From Bacteriovoracaceae bacterium UBA4096 (lineage in GTDB: Bacteria > Bdellovibrionota > Bacteriovoracia > Bacteriovoracales > Bacteriovoracaceae): 64,000 nucleotides of DNA. Below the pieces are notes generated by a model. The model saw nothing but the letters and a program-made list of their open reading frames with translations, was not told the origin of the DNA and did not search any database. Positions within the stretch are counted from its first letter, which is position 1. Every line of letters begins with the position of its first letter. Of the stretch, positions 1-8,883 are shown one piece after another. The stretch spans positions 19,719 through 83,718 of the forward strand of contig DFXY01000004.1 in NCBI GenBank assembly GCA_002381945.1, given 5' to 3'. Both the position numbers and the translations under genes were made by a program.

Positions 1-198
1 ACACTCAAGGGTAAAGAATTTGATAAGGAATATATGCAAACTCAGGTAGATATGCATAAAAAAGTCCTGGAAAAATTAGACAATACTTTAATTCCGAACG
101 CTAAGAGTGAAGATCTCAAGGCCATGCTTGAGACCACCAGAACTAACATAGAAGGGCATTTAAAACATGCTCAAAAAATTCAATCTACATTGTTATAG
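1..198 (+). CDS. DUF4142-like protein, C-terminal fragment
   Basis: An open frame runs in from the left edge and stops with TAG at 196-198, so only the last 65 residues are visible. The pattern (EFDKEYMQTQVDMHKKVLEK, then a second helix ending in EGHLKHAQKIQ) resembles the C-terminal half of DUF4142 proteins, small exported ferritin-like helical bundles of unknown function. A strong hairpin follows the stop directly. The start, signal peptide and neighbours lie outside the window, so the family call rests on the tail alone. Confidence 0.6.
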   Translation, partial: TLKGKEFDKEYMQTQVDMHKKVLEKLDNTLIPNAKSEDLKAMLETTRTNIEGHLKHAQKIQSTLL

Positions 199-207
199 AT
201 TACATCC

Positions 208-236
208 AGCAAGGCCGCTTTAGAGGCGGTCTTGCT
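208..236. terminator. Bidirectional hairpin terminator
   Basis: An 11-bp stem (AGCAAGGCCGC paired with GCGGTCTTGCT, including one G-U pair) closes a short TTTAGAG loop. It sits between two convergent genes and includes the last bases of the helicase stop codon, so it can serve both strands. T-runs are short, so it is a moderate rather than textbook intrinsic terminator. Confidence 0.65.
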
Positions 237-1581
237 AATTCTGACGACTACCTCTGAAAAACGACATCAACTTCGCTAAAATTCCCGGCGATTTAGTTTC
301 AGTCCGAGAGACCGCAGCAGCTTCGGGAACAGCATGAGAAACTTTCTGTAGCTGAACCTTCTCTTTTTCTCGCTGAGGATGGGGAGTTCGAGTCCTTTCC
401 TGTGAATGGCCTTTTTGAGGCCGATTTCCACGACCTCTTTCAGCAGAAGATCTTTCAGGACGATCATCTGGCCTAGGTGCTGGAACCCCTCTGAGCTTCT
501 CGATGTCTTTAATGGCCCTGTCATCCTTTCCGGGAACCGCAAATGTACTTGCCTTACCAGTCAGACCACGACGGCCAGTCCGCCCAATTCGGTGGATATA
601 ATCAGCCGCTTCCCTTGGGACATCATAGTTCACAACATGGGCCACATCATCAACATCAATGCCTCGTCCCATAACATCAGTGGCAATAATGACGCGATAT
701 TTTCCGGCCTTAAACTCGGCCACAGCAAGTTCACGGGCATCTTGAGGTAAATCAGAATGGATATAGGTAACGCTTTCAAAACCTGCATTCTGAAGAGAGC
801 GCCAGACTTGATAAGCACGCTCCTTCGCCTTCACAAAGACAAACATAGTACCTTTCTCATGTCTTAAAATTCGGATGAGATTTCCTAATTTCTGATCCTC
901 AGAGATCCAAAAAAGACGCTGGTCAATTTTAGGAGCAGACTCTGCTGTTCGTTTAATAATGATCTCTTTCGGGTTTCTTAGGGCCTTGCGAGCAAGTTTT
1001 TCAACAGTGGGAGAGAAAGTAGCAGAGAACATTAAAGTCTGCCTTTCTTTAGGGATTTGTTCTGTAATGGTATCTATTTGCTTAGCAAATCCCATTTCCA
1101 GCATTCTGTCAGCCTCATCAAAAATAAGGCACTGAATAAAGTCTAACCAGACATTCCCTCGCTCAAGGTGATCACATAGTCTTCCGGGGGTGGCCACAAT
1201 GATATGAGGTGATGAGGACAGAGCTTCTTTTTCAACGGGAATAGAGGCCCCACCGATGCAGACTGCCACTTTCATACCGTAAGCTGAAGCAAAAGCTTCA
1301 AAAACAGCTCCGGTTTGCTGCGCAATCTCCCTCGTAGGAGAAAGGGCAAGAATGTATGTCCCATTTTTTCCTTTAAAGCGTTCAACTGCGGGTATGACAA
1401 AACTGGCCGTTTTGCCACTTCCAGTCTGGGATGATGCCAGGACGTCCTGACCTTCGAGAACAACCGGTATAGTTTGAGCTTGAACTGCTGTGGGTGTTTT
1501 AAAACCTGCCTGTTCAATCAACTCTAACATTTCAGGAGAAAGGCCCATTTCGGACCAAGAAGCTAAATTTTGATTTTCCAT
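235..1581 (-). CDS. DEAD-box ATP-dependent RNA helicase (RhlE type)
   Basis: RNA helicase that unwinds or remodels RNA duplexes with ATP in the cytoplasm. All family motifs are present: Q motif (F27...Q34), Walker A SQTGSGKT (51-58), PTRE (82-85), TPGRL, DEAD (155-158), SAT (186-188), then in domain 2 a DVMGRGIDV motif V and HRIGRTGRRG motif VI. A basic, Arg/Lys/Gln-rich tail of about 80 residues follows, as in RhlE/DeaD proteins used in ribosome assembly or cold adaptation. The frame extends to an ATG at 1602, but AGGGG sits 3-7 bases before the ATG at 1581 and nothing like it precedes 1602, so I start at 1581 (448 aa). The exact subfamily is not certain. Confidence 0.93.
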   Translation of the reverse strand: MENQNLASWSEMGLSPEMLELIEQAGFKTPTAVQAQTIPVVLEGQDVLASSQTGSGKTASFVIPAVERFKGKNGTYILALSPTREIAQQTGAVFEAFASAYGMKVAVCIGGASIPVEKEALSSSPHIIVATPGRLCDHLERGNVWLDFIQCLIFDEADRMLEMGFAKQIDTITEQIPKERQTLMFSATFSPTVEKLARKALRNPKEIIIKRTAESAPKIDQRLFWISEDQKLGNLIRILRHEKGTMFVFVKAKERAYQVWRSLQNAGFESVTYIHSDLPQDARELAVAEFKAGKYRVIIATDVMGRGIDVDDVAHVVNYDVPREAADYIHRIGRTGRRGLTGKASTFAVPGKDDRAIKDIEKLRGVPAPRPDDRPERSSAERGRGNRPQKGHSQERTRTPHPQREKEKVQLQKVSHAVPEAAAVSRTETKSPGILAKLMSFFRGSRQN

Positions 1582-1638
1582 GGCCCCTATCCTATCACAC
1601 ATAAATTCGCTATATGAATCAAAAAAGGATAAATCGTT

Positions 1639-2082
1639 CTATCGCAAAACTAAAACATTAGTAGGCGAATGCTTCAATTGGTGCTGAGCAAATGAGCTGT
1701 CAAAGAAGTTTTTAAGACCGTGTTTTCCTCTTGTTGCAACCACAACTAAATCAGCTTTTTGCTCCTGAACATAATCACAAAAAGCAGCTTTTTCATTGGA
1801 ATCAAACAAGCACTCGTAGACTATGTTGGAGTGTCCGGGGAAAATCTCTCTGGCGAGTTTTTTAAGCTTGTCGGTCACGGTATCCACTATTTTTGGCCGC
1901 TCTTCCTCTAAAGGATAGGTCAGTACGGTTAAATCCATTCCACGAGCATAAAGAATAACTGGCATAACATGAATCAAATGAATTTCTGTATCATGAGAAA
2001 AATTTAAATCCTTCAACTGAAATAGCGGGCGTTGAGTTTCTTCTTCCATACTTACAGCAATTATAACCTTATTTACTTTCAT
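1639..2082 (-). CDS. Universal stress protein (UspA family)
   Basis: Single-domain universal stress protein of 147 aa: an N-terminal KVIIAVSME strand, a central DLVVVATRGKHG and a C-terminal TNVLVLR strand, the usual alpha/beta Usp fold. AAAGGG lies 6 bases before the ATG at 2082, so I reject the longer frame to 2133. In ATP-binding Usps the glycine motif is G-2X-G-9X-G-(S/T). Here the first part (GKHG) is present, but the loop is shorter and the final Gly-Ser reads Asp-Ser/Ser, so nucleotide binding is doubtful. It stands alone, divergent from the downstream PhnA gene. Confidence 0.85.
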   Translation of the reverse strand: MKVNKVIIAVSMEEETQRPLFQLKDLNFSHDTEIHLIHVMPVILYARGMDLTVLTYPLEEERPKIVDTVTDKLKKLAREIFPGHSNIVYECLFDSNEKAAFCDYVQEQKADLVVVATRGKHGLKNFFDSSFAQHQLKHSPTNVLVLR

Positions 2083-2212
2083 AAATTTCCCTTTGTTGGA
2101 GCAAATCCATTTTACATAGAATCTATCGGTCATGACAAGTTAAGCTCAATCCTCGCTTAACATTCTGCAGGTATTGTGATAGACTCGATGCTTAATTTAT
2201 ACGGAGCTAACT

Positions 2213-2791
2213 ATGAGTCTTTCTGACACCCTTTTAAGTCGTGCCCATTCTAAATGCGAGCTTTGCTCAAAGACAAATAACTTATCATTGTACGAAATTC
2301 CACCTGTTAAGAAACTCGATGAGAATACAGCGCTTATTGTGTGTGAAACTTGTTTAAATCAAATTGAACATCCGGAAAACATCGATACAAATCACTGGCG
2401 CTGTCTTAATGAAAGTATGTGGAGTGAATTCCAACCAGTACAAATAATGGCCTATCGAATGCTTCATCAACTAAAGGGAGAAATCTGGGCACAGGAATTA
2501 TTAGAGCAGCTCTATCTTGATGAATCAATTTTAGAATGGGCCAATGAGGGGTTACCGGCAGAAGAAGAATTGAATACTGATGCCCCTACTCTTGATAGCA
2601 ATGGAACGAAACTTCAGGAAGGTGATTCAGTAACCTTAATTAAAGACCTTGAAGTTAAAGGCGGAGGATTCACTGCCAAAAGAGGCACTCTCGTTAAAAA
2701 CATTAGCTTAACAAATAATCCAAAGCACGTTGAAGGTCGCGTGAATGGAATACAAATTGTTCTGGTCTCAGCTTTCCTAAAAAAAGCCTGA
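2213..2791 (+). CDS. yjdM: PhnA/YjdM-like zinc-ribbon protein
   Basis: Soluble protein of 192 aa with an N-terminal zinc ribbon (C15/C18 and C44/C47) and a C-terminal PhnA domain (about residues 125-192, with DGSNGT-like and GGGFTAKRGT elements; here LDSNGTKLQEGDSVTLIKDL). The family was named after the phn operon but is not needed for phosphonate use, and its role is unknown. A GGAG lies upstream of the ATG. No phosphonate genes are nearby, so the old 'alkylphosphonate utilisation' label should not be transferred. The middle segment (about 50-120) is acidic and helical. Confidence 0.85.
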   Translation: MSLSDTLLSRAHSKCELCSKTNNLSLYEIPPVKKLDENTALIVCETCLNQIEHPENIDTNHWRCLNESMWSEFQPVQIMAYRMLHQLKGEIWAQELLEQLYLDESILEWANEGLPAEEELNTDAPTLDSNGTKLQEGDSVTLIKDLEVKGGGFTAKRGTLVKNISLTNNPKHVEGRVNGIQIVLVSAFLKKA

Positions 2792-2813
2792 TCATAGACT
2801 CTTTTGCACAAGG

Positions 2814-2834
2814 CCTTGATATTTTCTATCAAGG
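2814..2834 (+). terminator. Hairpin after the PhnA gene
   Basis: An 8-bp perfect stem CCTTGATA/TATCAAGG with loop TTTTC, 23 bases after the stop. No U-run follows, so termination strength is uncertain; it may instead lie in the leader of the next gene. Confidence 0.4.
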
Positions 2835-2879
2835 TCGCTAAAAGTAATTATAACTATTAATTAATTGGAGGTGAATGTT

Positions 2880-3329
2880 TTGCTGGCAACAAACATTACT
2901 TATAAAAAATTATCCCGTTCCGAACTTTGCAATCCCGCTTATCAAGATCAACTCGTCAAATTCCTCTACCACTCTCTTGAACAGTATAGAGACCCAGAAG
3001 AAGACATTCGCGCTTGCCTTGACTATATTATCCATCCCGATAAAGGAGGATATGTCTTCGTAGCTTTAGATGAAAAACAAGTCATAAAAGGCGTAGTATT
3101 TCTCACTCGAACGAATATGCAATCGTTTGTTCCTGATTATCTGCTGGTTTACATAGCCACTGACAAGAATGAACGGGGCAAAGGCATTGGTCTTCAACTT
3201 ATTACGTTGGTGAAAGACTCGGTCAAGGCCCCCATTGCACTCCATGTAGAATACGATAACCCTGCTAAAAAACTCTATGAACGGATCGGGTTCTCGAGTA
3301 AATATGCTGAAATGCGCTGGTATCCGTAA
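2880..3329 (+). CDS. GNAT-family N-acetyltransferase
   Basis: Acetyl-CoA dependent N-acetyltransferase of the GNAT fold. The acetyl-CoA loop is visible as RGKGIG after the beta-4 strand YLLVYIATD, and the C-terminal NPAKKLYERIGF is the usual alpha-4/beta-6 signature. The frame opens at a TTG at 2865, but a very strong Shine-Dalgarno GGAGGTG (2867-2873) lies inside it and points to the TTG at 2880, giving 149 aa. The stop overlaps the start of the racemase gene, and the symporter follows with another overlap. The acetyl acceptor is unknown; the operon suggests an amino acid or related amine. Confidence 0.85.
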   Translation: MLATNITYKKLSRSELCNPAYQDQLVKFLYHSLEQYRDPEEDIRACLDYIIHPDKGGYVFVALDEKQVIKGVVFLTRTNMQSFVPDYLLVYIATDKNERGKGIGLQLITLVKDSVKAPIALHVEYDNPAKKLYERIGFSSKYAEMRWYP

Positions 3330-4402
3330 TGGCAAAGCTCTACCTCTATCGAGATAAGCTACGCCATAACTTCCAGTTCCTACAAAAAAAATTCAAGGCC
3401 CATAATATTGAGTGGGCAGTAGTGACTAAACTTTTATGCGGGAACAAAGAATATCTTAAAGAAGTATTAGATTTACATCCTAAACAGGTTTGTGATTCTC
3501 GTATTCATAATCTTAAAGTCATTAAAGATATCAACCCAGACATCGAAACGGTCTATATTAAGCCGCCAGCACAATCTGTAATTAAAAATCTTGTTAAGTA
3601 TGCAGATATCAGCTTCAACACAGAATACGAGACGATTAAAAGGATTTCCGAAGAAGCTTTATCTCAGAATAAAACTCACAAAATCATTGTCATGATTGAA
3701 CTAGGTGATCTGAGAGAAGGTATTCTCGGAGATGATTTAGTCGAATTTTACTCTAAGATCTTCAATCTCAACGGGATTGAAGTAATTGGTCTTGGGGCCA
3801 ATCTCAATTGTCTTCATGGTGTAATGCCATCAGTAGATAAGCTTCTCCAACTCTGCATGTATAAAACAATTCTTGAACTAAAATTTAAGAAAAAGCTGAC
3901 CTATGTTTCAGGGGGAACTACAGTTACCTTGCCTCTCCTCCTCACGTCTAAAGATTTTCCCCTGGAGGTCAATCATTTCAGGGTTGGAGAAGCCCTTTTC
4001 TTTGGGGCCGACCTATTTACGGAGAAAACTATAAAGGGAATGTACCCATTTACCTTTGAACTAGAAGCACAGGTGATAGAAGTTTCTGAGAAGCCCGCCG
4101 AGCCGTTCGGAGAAATGAAGGCCAATCCTATGGGTATCAAATACAAAAAGCAAACAAGTACCAGGAAGAAGATATGCCATCGGGCGATACTGGATATAGG
4201 TATTCTGGATGTTCAAACTCAATTTCTAATACCAAAAAACAAAAAAATTAAATTTATCGGCGCCAGTTCAGACATGATTGTGGTGGATATTACCGACTCA
4301 AAACATAAATATCCCATCGGCTCGACTATGAAATTTCAGTTAAAATACATGGGCGCCTTAAGTCTGCTCAATTCGCGCTATATTGATAAAGAGGTTCTCT
4401 AG
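3329..4402 (+). CDS. PLP-dependent alanine-racemase-fold protein
   Basis: Fold-type III PLP enzyme of 357 aa. The N-terminal VVTKLLCGN places the Schiff-base lysine at about K34, matching the VVKA(D/N)AYG site of alanine racemases, and VIKPPAQ-like, IVMIELGDLREG and VSGGTT segments follow the TIM-barrel order of the Orr/YhfX-like group rather than classical Alr. Its start ATG shares a base with the TAA of the acetyltransferase, so the two are translationally coupled. Substrate is not readable from sequence; an amino-acid racemase is the best guess given the symporter beside it. The C-terminal domain is shorter and more diverged than in Alr. Confidence 0.78.
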   Translation: MAKLYLYRDKLRHNFQFLQKKFKAHNIEWAVVTKLLCGNKEYLKEVLDLHPKQVCDSRIHNLKVIKDINPDIETVYIKPPAQSVIKNLVKYADISFNTEYETIKRISEEALSQNKTHKIIVMIELGDLREGILGDDLVEFYSKIFNLNGIEVIGLGANLNCLHGVMPSVDKLLQLCMYKTILELKFKKKLTYVSGGTTVTLPLLLTSKDFPLEVNHFRVGEALFFGADLFTEKTIKGMYPFTFELEAQVIEVSEKPAEPFGEMKANPMGIKYKKQTSTRKKICHRAILDIGILDVQTQFLIPKNKKIKFIGASSDMIVVDITDSKHKYPIGSTMKFQLKYMGALSLLNSRYIDKEVL

Positions 4403-5823
4403 TGGGCTTAATCGACATCGTCATACTTGCTTTTTATTTTATTATTCTTCTCTGTGTTGGTTTTTATTTTTCCGGCCGACATACAGATCATGATGATTAT
4501 TTCTTAGGTGGAAGGAACATCAAATCCTGGCACGTGGGACTATCGGTCGTTGCAACAGATGTTGGTGGCGGTTTTTCAATTGGACTGGGAGGATTAGGTT
4601 TTTCAATGGGACTCTCAGGCTCCTGGATGCTATTTACCGGCCTTTGCGGTGCCTGGCTCTCTGCAGTTTTTCTCATCCCTAAGATTAAAAAACTTGAAGA
4701 GGTCAAAAAGTTTTCTACTTTCAATGATATTATTTCTCATTTTTATGGCGGAAAAGTTGCCCTACTGGCCACCTTCATCTCGATTATAGGTTATGTTGGA
4801 TTTACTTCCTCTCAGTTTCTTGCCGGTGCAAAACTTACATCGGCCGCTTTCCCGGAAGTTAGTTTTTATCAGGCCCTTTGGCTGATGGGTACGATCGCTA
4901 TCATTTATACTGCCTTTGGAGGCTTGAAGGCAGTCATATACACCGATACTATCCAATGGATCGTCCTTATGTGCGGGTTGATTTTTGTAGGAATTCCTTT
5001 GGGATATTTCTATGTTGGGGGTTGGGAAGTTATCAGTACAACACTACCGGCAAGTTTTTTTAGTCTGAATGAGATTACTTTAAACCAATTCATTCAATGG
5101 ACTTTTACCATTATTCCAGTCTGGTTCATTGGATTGACATTATATCAAAGGATCTATGCCTGTGCTGATGAAAAAGCTGCTAAGAAGGCCTGGTTTATTG
5201 CCGGACTTTTAGAGTGGCCGATTATGGCACTTATGGGCACCGTTTTAGGACTTCTGGCCCGTGTGGCCTATGATACAGGTCTTTTCACTTCAATCGGTCA
5301 TCCAGCAGGAAGCGGACTGGATGTAGAAATGGCCTTACCTCTTTTATTGAAACAAAGTTTACTTCCCGGTTTTCTGGGGCTGGTTCTTGCTGCTTATTTC
5401 TCGGCCATTCTCTCAACTGCTGATAGCTGTCTCATGGCAGCTTCCGGTAGTATCATGTCTGATCTTTACTTGAGATTCTCAAAAAAACAAAAACCTAATT
5501 TGGTGCGAGTTTCTCAAATAGCTACATTTGTCATTGGTTTATTTTCACTGGTACTCGCCACACGCTTCACCAATGTTCTGAATCTGATGTTGCTCTCATA
5601 TGGAGTCATGGTCTCAGGCCTGTTTATTCCAGTGATTGGGGCCTTGGTTTTAAAAAAACTCTCCCCTGCTCAGGGTTTCATCAGCATTATTCTCGGCGGT
5701 GGTGTTACTCTTTACGGTGAAATCAGCGGCACTCTGGAAGTACCTATCATATGGGGATTAAGTGCTTCTTTGTTCGGTTTTTTTCTGGGGAAAATTACTG
5801 CAAAAACCAACAACGAGGTCTAG
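4402..5823 (+). CDS. Sodium:solute symporter (SSS family)
   Basis: Inner-membrane symporter of 473 aa with about 13 hydrophobic segments. Family signatures are visible: DDYFLGGRNIKSWHVGLSVV near the N-terminus, a glycine-rich TM2-3 segment, TAFGGLKAVIYTDTIQW in TM5 and LAAYFSAILSTADSCLMAAS in TM8-9, where SSS proteins bind the second sodium ion. The start is GTG overlapping the TAG of the racemase gene by one base, so the three genes form one operon. The substrate is probably a small organic solute such as an amino acid, but pantothenate, sugar or carboxylate cannot be excluded. The 3' end overlaps the convergent zincin gene by 29 bases. Confidence 0.88.
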   Translation: MGLIDIVILAFYFIILLCVGFYFSGRHTDHDDYFLGGRNIKSWHVGLSVVATDVGGGFSIGLGGLGFSMGLSGSWMLFTGLCGAWLSAVFLIPKIKKLEEVKKFSTFNDIISHFYGGKVALLATFISIIGYVGFTSSQFLAGAKLTSAAFPEVSFYQALWLMGTIAIIYTAFGGLKAVIYTDTIQWIVLMCGLIFVGIPLGYFYVGGWEVISTTLPASFFSLNEITLNQFIQWTFTIIPVWFIGLTLYQRIYACADEKAAKKAWFIAGLLEWPIMALMGTVLGLLARVAYDTGLFTSIGHPAGSGLDVEMALPLLLKQSLLPGFLGLVLAAYFSAILSTADSCLMAASGSIMSDLYLRFSKKQKPNLVRVSQIATFVIGLFSLVLATRFTNVLNLMLLSYGVMVSGLFIPVIGALVLKKLSPAQGFISIILGGGVTLYGEISGTLEVPIIWGLSASLFGFFLGKITAKTNNEV

Positions 5824-6445
5824 CTCCACCACGCCAGCCAGCGAGTAGTGTATCCAGGCGGCATTGGGCCTCTGGATAGCCATAATTAGTCCGATTCACT
5901 TGAGAAGAATCGCAGCTCTCGAGTTTTGGCATAGGCTGTCTAGTCACTTCTGCATAGATCCGGGTTAAGTTAAGAGCAGCTTCCAAAAAACTTGCTTCAT
6001 CCAGATCAAATGATTTGGCACAATTTCCTGTTGAATAATAATCGGCCTGGCCCTCAGTGGATGACCAACCATTGCGTGATTTAAGAGGAGGCCCACCTAG
6101 CAGATGTCCTATTTCATGACAAAGCAATAGAGTGAAAGTATCTGAAGTCATGAAAGGATGCCCAAGCATTCCTCCCCAGACTGAAACAACAATATCCCTT
6201 TCATTTTTAATTATCTCAGCATTCACTCGAGGATTATGAGGTTCAAGTTTTATTATAAAATCCTGCTCCTTTGGCAGTTCTCTTACGATGACAGATTCAA
6301 ACTTGGAAGCTGCCTCCTCAATCCCCTTCATATTAATATTGAGGTTAGCTGCAAACGACTTATTATTCGTTAGATCGGAGTCAGGAAGACATGCTCCCTG
6401 AACTCCGTAAGACATAAAAATCAAGATTAAAAAAATGACATTCAT
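5795..6445 (-). CDS. Secreted zincin-like metalloprotease candidate
   Basis: Protein of 216 aa with an N-terminal signal peptide ending near GVQGA/C. The sequence LLCHEIGHLLGG (HExxH at 110-114) followed by EGQADYY about 17 residues later is the layout of gluzincin-type active sites, with E131 or D135 as possible third ligand. Eight cysteines suggest disulfides in the periplasm or outside. I cannot place it in a named peptidase family. Its ATG overlaps the stop of the upstream gene (ATGA), so it is co-translated with the secreted protein 6442-7134. Activity is predicted, not shown. Confidence 0.7.
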   Translation of the reverse strand: MNVIFLILIFMSYGVQGACLPDSDLTNNKSFAANLNINMKGIEEAASKFESVIVRELPKEQDFIIKLEPHNPRVNAEIIKNERDIVVSVWGGMLGHPFMTSDTFTLLLCHEIGHLLGGPPLKSRNGWSSTEGQADYYSTGNCAKSFDLDEASFLEAALNLTRIYAEVTRQPMPKLESCDSSQVNRTNYGYPEAQCRLDTLLAGWRGGARPRCWFLQ

Positions 6446-7134
6446 CTACGATCACCCAAATGAATGATACTATTGAACGATTTTCCATCCATAGTTCTGA
6501 TATAAATCAAAGGATCTTGTGACTTTAACTCTCCAAAATTCAATTTTACAGGATAAGAGACAGGAATCATTTTCATTGGGCAAAAGCTAGAGACTTGTTT
6601 CATGACAGGAAGAACAGAAAGAGTATCCTTACCATTACTGAGAACATCAATTCTGTCTAATTCGATACAAGGACTATAGCGCCAGCCATGGAGAACATAG
6701 TCGTTGGGACCTTTCTTTTCAATATTATCAATGGCGGCATAGAGATGATCATCGACTGAATTAGAATCGGCTTCAGTTACAACCAAATTATCTTTCAACA
6801 CTCCATTCACAGTAATCTGATAGTCTCCGCCCTGAAGATTCCCAACTGAAACAACTTCTTTAAACGGAACAATAATATCAGGGCAAGAAATCATCTTCTC
6901 TGAATTAAGAGCACTTACTTCTACATTAATCTGATCATCAATTACATCAACCACAACTGTATTTCTAGAATAACAAGGATTAGGAAAATTCCCGGTGACG
7001 ACAACTTCAACAGTGTCATTGCTATCGAAGCCTTGTGGCACATATAAGTGTTTAACTGGTGCAGGACCTATGCTCGGAGCCGCAAATGCAAACTGAGAAA
7101 GAAGCATTGAAAACAGGACAGTGTACTTATTCAT
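6442..7134 (-). CDS. Secreted protein of unknown function, paralogue A
   Basis: Protein of 230 aa with a clear signal peptide (MNKYTVLFSMLLSQFAFA-A). The mature part starts with PVKHLYVPQGFDSNDTVEVV, shows an NPCY motif and a GNLQGGDYQITVNG segment, and looks like an all-beta, possibly Ig-like, two-domain protein. No known family is recognised. It is clearly homologous to the protein at 16778-17494, which shares signal-peptide length, the V(K/N)HL(Y/F)VP(Q/N)GFD start, the P-C-Y site and the GNLQGGDY motif. It heads a two-gene operon with the zincin downstream. Confidence 0.75.
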   Translation of the reverse strand: MNKYTVLFSMLLSQFAFAAPSIGPAPVKHLYVPQGFDSNDTVEVVVTGNFPNPCYSRNTVVVDVIDDQINVEVSALNSEKMISCPDIIVPFKEVVSVGNLQGGDYQITVNGVLKDNLVVTEADSNSVDDHLYAAIDNIEKKGPNDYVLHGWRYSPCIELDRIDVLSNGKDTLSVLPVMKQVSSFCPMKMIPVSYPVKLNFGELKSQDPLIYIRTMDGKSFNSIIHLGDRR

Positions 7135-7244
7135 AAATAACCTCCAGGTTAATGCCCAGAATTTATAATAAGCATTTAGAGCTGGAACTGAGGCTTCTTA
7201 GTTAAGAGTATGATCATTGTCATATTGCCGCAAAGCGGGATAAC

Positions 7245-8315
7245 TCACTCATTTTTAAATTCCAAAGATTCAAAATACAGGGCCAGGTTTTTTATTTGAA
7301 GCGCAGTGAGTGTATGAACTGCTTTGTGCATAAGTTGAACGTGCTCTGACCCCCCTCTTTTTCTCTTCAAGAAAAGATCTAACTGAGTTGTGATGTAATC
7401 AGCTGGCTGCCCTCTTAGATCGGGGAAGTATGGTTTAGGAGTCAAGCCTCTTTCATCTGGACCATGGCACCCTATACATGAGGCGACATGCTGCTCAGGA
7501 ATACCAATTCTTGCCAGCCGTGATCCTTCTTCGATTGCGGACTGATCTACGCTTTCCTTAACGAGCGGTCGTCTTTTTTGCTTACTGTAATGCAAGGCGA
7601 GTTCTTTAAGCATCTCAGATTCCAAATTATAAGTGACAATTTTCATGGTGCCGCTATGACGTTCACCTTTAGCATAGGCCTTAAGTGAGTTCTCCAGATA
7701 TTCAGCATTCTGACCTGACAGAAGAGGAAATGCACCGGTTTGCCGGCCGTTTCCATCAAGACCATGGCAATGACTACAACTTCTTAGGACATCATGTTCA
7801 ATTTTTTCTGAACCAGGAGCATGTACAAGATTCTGATAACTTTTCTGATCGAGCTTGGGAAATTGCAAAAGAAAAGCTACCATTGACCAGACTTCATCGT
7901 CCCTTTGCAGAGATGGCCATGCCGGCATACCGGTAAACTTAACTCCATGTTTTACAATACGAAATAATTCTTCCGGCTTCCATTCTTTGATAACCGGAGG
8001 CAAATGAGGAATTTTAGGCGTAGTATGGAGACCGATGATGTTCGTTTTTTCCACACCTCCATGACATTGCTTGCAGCCTATTTCATAATGTCCCGCTCCC
8101 CTTTGAATCATCCTTTGATCTTCAAGATGAGGCGATTCTTTAGTCATTGTATAAGTAGAAACTGAACGCTTCATGGAAAATTCAAGAATCCAGGCGGTGA
8201 CAGGCCAGTGGCCAGAACTGGCACTTATAGGAATCAAACCGGATATCATAACCACGGCACCGAGAGCTCCCATACTTATAAGAAATAAGATAATAGGCCT
8301 AAGCCAATTCTTCAT
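7245..8315 (-). CDS. Membrane-anchored triheme cytochrome c
   Basis: Protein of 356 aa with one N-terminal membrane segment (about 6-28) and three CxxCH heme-attachment sites: CKQCH (81-85), CSHCH (180-184) and CIGCH (280-284). Spacing of about 100 residues suggests three class I cytochrome c domains in tandem, each with Met-ligand candidates (for example KFTGMPAW, SGTMK). It is the last gene of the caa3 oxidase operon and overlaps the CtaG-like gene by 17 bases. It may bring electrons to the oxidase from the bc1-type complex or periplasmic donors; that role is inferred from position. Confidence 0.88.
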   Translation of the reverse strand: MKNWLRPIILFLISMGALGAVVMISGLIPISASSGHWPVTAWILEFSMKRSVSTYTMTKESPHLEDQRMIQRGAGHYEIGCKQCHGGVEKTNIIGLHTTPKIPHLPPVIKEWKPEELFRIVKHGVKFTGMPAWPSLQRDDEVWSMVAFLLQFPKLDQKSYQNLVHAPGSEKIEHDVLRSCSHCHGLDGNGRQTGAFPLLSGQNAEYLENSLKAYAKGERHSGTMKIVTYNLESEMLKELALHYSKQKRRPLVKESVDQSAIEEGSRLARIGIPEQHVASCIGCHGPDERGLTPKPYFPDLRGQPADYITTQLDLFLKRKRGGSEHVQLMHKAVHTLTALQIKNLALYFESLEFKNE

Positions 8316-8883
8316 ATTTTTTTTCCTTAAGTAGTTTCAGCGTAAGCCAAAGTCCGCCAGTTAAATATGATATGCCTCCCACAATCAGCATGATCACTCC
8401 ACCAATATGCTGATCATTAAGGTCATGGTGAATATAGAGTGGTCTGGATGAAAGGCTCAGTAACGCCCCTAGAAATGTCATATGCATTGAGGTCAACAGT
8501 AGTCCGATCACACCTGCGGCCTTGTTTCCAAATGAAGAAAGCCAGACCCAAACTCCTGCCAATAAAAACATCCCTTGCTCCAGTAAAAGACCCCAGAAAG
8601 TATGACGAGCAAAAAGATGAAGTTTTGGCGCATGCCAGGCCCAAACAATAATAAGTTCCCCTACGGCCGCAGGGATAGGCGCAAACCACAAAGGAGAATT
8701 TGCAGTAGGATCAAACTTACCGCCAACAATACCTAAGGCCAGTAAAGGGGCGGCGACGGCCACAACCAACATATGCATAATCATATGGCCATAAAAAGCG
8801 GTCTTCGCTAGTTGGGGTAATGGCCCGGCCCATGCCAATAGTAAAAAAAGAAATCCTAACCCCAGACTAAAGTTCCGTGTCAT
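8299..8883 (-). CDS. ctaG: CtaG-like cytochrome c oxidase assembly protein (caa3 type)
   Basis: Integral membrane protein of 194 aa with about five to six hydrophobic helices and conserved histidines in AFYGHMIMHMLVV, VWAWHAPKLH and TSMHMTFLG. This is the pattern of the Caa3_CtaG family, implicated in copper delivery or assembly of caa3-type oxidases and unrelated to Cox11. Located in the oxidase operon and overlapping the upstream small membrane gene by four bases (ATGA). The family member is on the short side. Assembly function is by family analogy. Confidence 0.8.
   Translation of the reverse strand: MTRNFSLGLGFLFLLLAWAGPLPQLAKTAFYGHMIMHMLVVAVAAPLLALGIVGGKFDPTANSPLWFAPIPAAVGELIIVWAWHAPKLHLFARHTFWGLLLEQGMFLLAGVWVWLSSFGNKAAGVIGLLLTSMHMTFLGALLSLSSRPLYIHHDLNDQHIGGVIMLIVGGISYLTGGLWLTLKLLKEKKYEELA

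Noticed and set aside
2213..2791. Phosphonate utilisation role for the PhnA-like protein
   Set aside because: No phn genes are nearby and the family is not required for phosphonate breakdown.
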